Assembly: GCA_946811185.2 (NCBI GenBank)
Contig: OX328104.1
Coordinates: 11,605,918-11,669,917, forward strand
DNA from: Hippopus hippopus
Lineage: Eukaryota > Mollusca > Bivalvia > Cardiida > Cardiidae
Length of the DNA stretch: 64,000 nt
Direction of reading: 5' to 3'
The notes below the pieces were generated by a model that was not told the origin of the DNA, ran no database searches, and saw only the letters and a program-made list of their open reading frames with translations. The translations under genes and the position numbers were made by a program. Shown here one piece after another: positions 61,637 to 64,000 of this stretch. How positions within the stretch are numbered: position 1 is the first letter of the stretch; each line of letters begins with the position of its first letter.

Positions 61637-61803
61637 ATATGTGGGGCCTTGATTTACCAACCATTCTACATAGCAGTCTTAGATTAATTCTAGATTTAAA
61701 AAAAATAAAAGTAACGCAAGGTCTGATAAATTCATGGTTTAACCAATCAGTAATTGCGTCACTTTGAGATTTGGAGAAAAGATAAAAAAGGATTGAGAAT
61801 GCT

Positions 61804-62010
61804 TGTAACACTTATCCTGCTGAAACTTAAGTTAAATGAAACTTTAAAGCCGACAGTAAAGACCCAAATTTTACAGTTTTGAAGATATTTTTGGCGGCAA
61901 AATATGTCCTAGTCGGATAGTGTAGATCCAAGATCAGACTGCACGTTATCTGCAGTCTGATCTTGATCTACATTGACCGCAATAGTCGCGCTTAGCAGCC
62001 TAAGAATTAA
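61804..62010 (+). repeat. Family D hairpin repeat
   Basis: Begins AACACTTATCCTGCTGAAAC, ends GCGCTTAGCAGCCTAAGAAT TAA; its TTAA end is also the start of the family A copy at 62007. Confidence 0.85.
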
Positions 62011-62237
62011 CCTTTTTTACAAACGACCGAATTTCAGACTGATCCAAAGTTGACAGCATTTGCAGACGACAAAATAAATGTGACTCAAAAATTGAATTTA
62101 TTTTGGGAAAAGAAGAGAAATGTGTGGGAAAAGGAGAAAATGCTGGTCACTAGCATCATTTTCTCCTCTTCCCACAATCTTGTCAAAAGCTTTCTTTCTC
62201 AGGTTTGTTAAAAGTCGGGATTGTATGTCAGGGTTAA
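62007..62237 (-). mobile_element. Family A MITE
   Basis: Begins TTAACCTTTTTTACAAACGA and ends TTGTATGTCAGGGTTAA; hairpin at 62124-62181. Confidence 0.85.
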
Positions 62238-62399
62238 AAACGGTTGTTGAATACGGGTCCTGCACATAGACATAGAAGGGACAAGCTTATAATTATACAT
62301 TTTTTCCTCTAACTCCAAAATGAGTTACTTTACTACCTCAAACAAACACAAACACTTTTCTCTACTCAGAAAAACAGTTTCTCTTTTAGCCATTTTTTA

Positions 62400-62666
62400 A
62401 TGAGCCATGCTCTGGCAAAAGGAGGCTTAATGCATCACTGTGATACATGATACCAGCCCAAGTCATCATATAATTATGGATCCATAAGAGCCGATTTTTT
62501 TAGATAACCGACTTAATCATGGGGTAGATTGGTCCTTTGACAAACAGAAAATTGACCAATAGCGAAAAGTTTCGGCCCAGGTCAGCCTGCGCGGACTGCG
62601 CAGGCTGACCTGGGTCGATACTTTTCGCAGATGCATTAAACCCCCTTTTCACAGAGCATGGCTCAA
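62400..62666 (-). mobile_element. Family B MITE
   Basis: Ends TGAGCCATGCTCTGGCAAAA and TTTCACAGAGCATGGCTCA, perfect inverted repeats; core GCCTGCGCGGACTGCGCAGG at 62585. Confidence 0.93.
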
Positions 62667-62737
62667 ATGTTTTTACGCACTCACCATAACTACTTACCCA
62701 ACGACAAAATTCAAGACTTTTCCAAATTGAAATTATA

Positions 62738-63000
62738 TGAGACTTTCTCTGGCAAAAGTGGGCTTAATGCATCTCCGTGATGCATTGAATCCAAGCAAGT
62801 TATCAAATAATTAGTAATCCATGAAATCCGTTTTGTCTAGCAATTTGCCAAACCATGAGGTAGAAAGGGCCTTTGATATACAGATAATTCACAAATAGCA
62901 AAAAGTTTCGACCCAGGTCAGCCTGCACAGTCTGCGCAGGCAGACCTGGGTCGAAACTTTTTGAAGATGTATTCAGTGCCCTTTTCACAAAGCTTGGCTC
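62738..63000 (-). mobile_element. Family B MITE
   Basis: Begins TGAGACTTTCTCTGGCAAAA, ends TTTTCACAAAGCTTGGCTCA; stem at 62902-62960. A decayed family A copy follows at 63050-63160. Confidence 0.88.
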
Positions 63001-63458
63001 ATATACAAAGGACATATTTAATGTAGCACAAATCAATTCTTTTTTAAATCCTTTGATAAGGTAGAAAACAATGGGGGAAACGGAGAAAATTCTAGTTTCA
63101 AACATTTTCTCCTTTTCTCGAAATGTTTTCAAAAGCTTTTTCTCTTAGAGATTATTTTTTTAAAGGGATCAACCGTATCGACGTGTAATCAGATACGAAA
63201 TACTGTACCTAGAGCAAGACTCTAGTTCCCTGCAAGCAAGCGGGTATTGTACCCTAGATAGTTACAGTAAACACTTTAAAATTTAAGATCACATTTCTCT
63301 ATAGTTAGGAACTACATACTACTGAATATAACACAGTTTTACGAATAACGTTACAGAATCAATTTTTATTGCTGCAATACATTTCGTCGATAATAAGGTG
63401 TTCCATTCTTACCATCTAACGGTGTCAACAACTAGAAATTATCACAATGGGTGACTTA

Positions 63459-63670
63459 TGCTTAACCAAACGCCAGATGTAAGGCTTGTCTAAAATGAGA
63501 TCAATTGCAAACAACAAATCAGATTTTTTTTTGAAATGATGGGATCTTTCTATCACAGGGTGAACAATTATGGGATAAGGAGTGAAAATACTGGTTACCA
63601 GCGTTTTATTCTTTTCTCAAAATACTTCAAAAGACACCTTCCCTACTGGGTTATTTTGCATGTCACATGC
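63459..63670 (-). mobile_element. Family A MITE, degraded
   Basis: GCTTAACCAAACGCCAGATG at the left and a weak hairpin near 63577-63620. The remaining sequence to 64000 holds nothing I recognise. Confidence 0.6.
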
Positions 63671-64000
63671 TTTGACGGAGAAGAAAAAGGTTTAAAGGCA
63701 ATGTGCATTAGGTTAACAAATATCTTAGTTAAATAGGAAATAAACATGAATCGGTTAAACGTAAACATCATAATATTGCGCTTTGCATATACAGAGTTCG
63801 TGGCTGACGTTTTACAATTTTTTCATACAGCGATATCGTTACAAAGGGAGATAATTTTGTTTTCGACACAAATTTTCGTAAGTGCATCCTCACAGACAAG
63901 CAAAACTTATAGATGCAGACGGATAAAAAGATAGACAGACAAAACGAATAAATAGACGGGGAGGCTGATTCCATTGTTATAACACCTTTGTTTTGTTGGG

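Noticed and set aside
58437..63132. HCN N-terminal exon among - strand open frames
   Set aside because: None contains the conserved sequence expected just before FYWDL, and several lie in family B or H repeats.

Overview
The window looks like a piece of a molluscan genome, most likely a bivalve. It has long introns packed with short hairpin-forming inverted-repeat elements (MITEs), tRNA-like SINEs, the bivalve-type 145-bp tandem array, and two genes that resemble animal orthologues closely. I recognised the genus-level identity from repeat style only, so it is a weak inference.

Two protein-coding genes lie tail to tail. On the + strand, eight exons (775-11364) encode the C-terminal 749 residues of PIGO, the GPI ethanolamine phosphate transferase 3 of the ER; the N-terminal catalytic exons lie left of the window. 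On the - strand, nine exons (57165 down to 22910) encode 812 residues of an HCN/Ih channel: S1 through S6, C-linker, cyclic-nucleotide-binding domain and a long Ser/Lys-rich tail. Its N-terminal exon or exons lie beyond position 64000. In both genes every junction is phase-consistent under the exon calls given here. The 11.5 kb between the two stop codons holds only repeats and unrecognised sequence. I see no operon-like or pathway link between the two genes.

Both genes show the same oddity. One exon (the PIGO exon at 6646-6777 and the HCN C-linker exon at 29871-30017) is preceded by tandem partial copies made of a splice acceptor plus the 5' part of the exon, without the donor. Only the 3'-most copy is complete.

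The rest is repeats. Family A is a ~230-bp MITE with TTAACCCTTTACC ends and a central hairpin. Family B is a ~265-bp MITE with TGAGCCATGCTC ends. Family C is a ~270-bp MITE with ATATGGCC ends. Family D is a hairpin repeat containing AGATCAGACTGCA. Family E is a larger module found three times that carries a CRE-like TGACGTCA, a seven-codon start and a consensus splice donor. Families G, H and I are further paired or nested elements. There is also a 692-bp hAT-like palindromic element with a perfect 8-bp target duplication and two empty-site relatives in the same window, a LINE reverse-transcriptase fragment, a ~285-bp polypurine tract and (GA)n arrays. Nested insertions give a partial order: B is older than C, and I is older than C.
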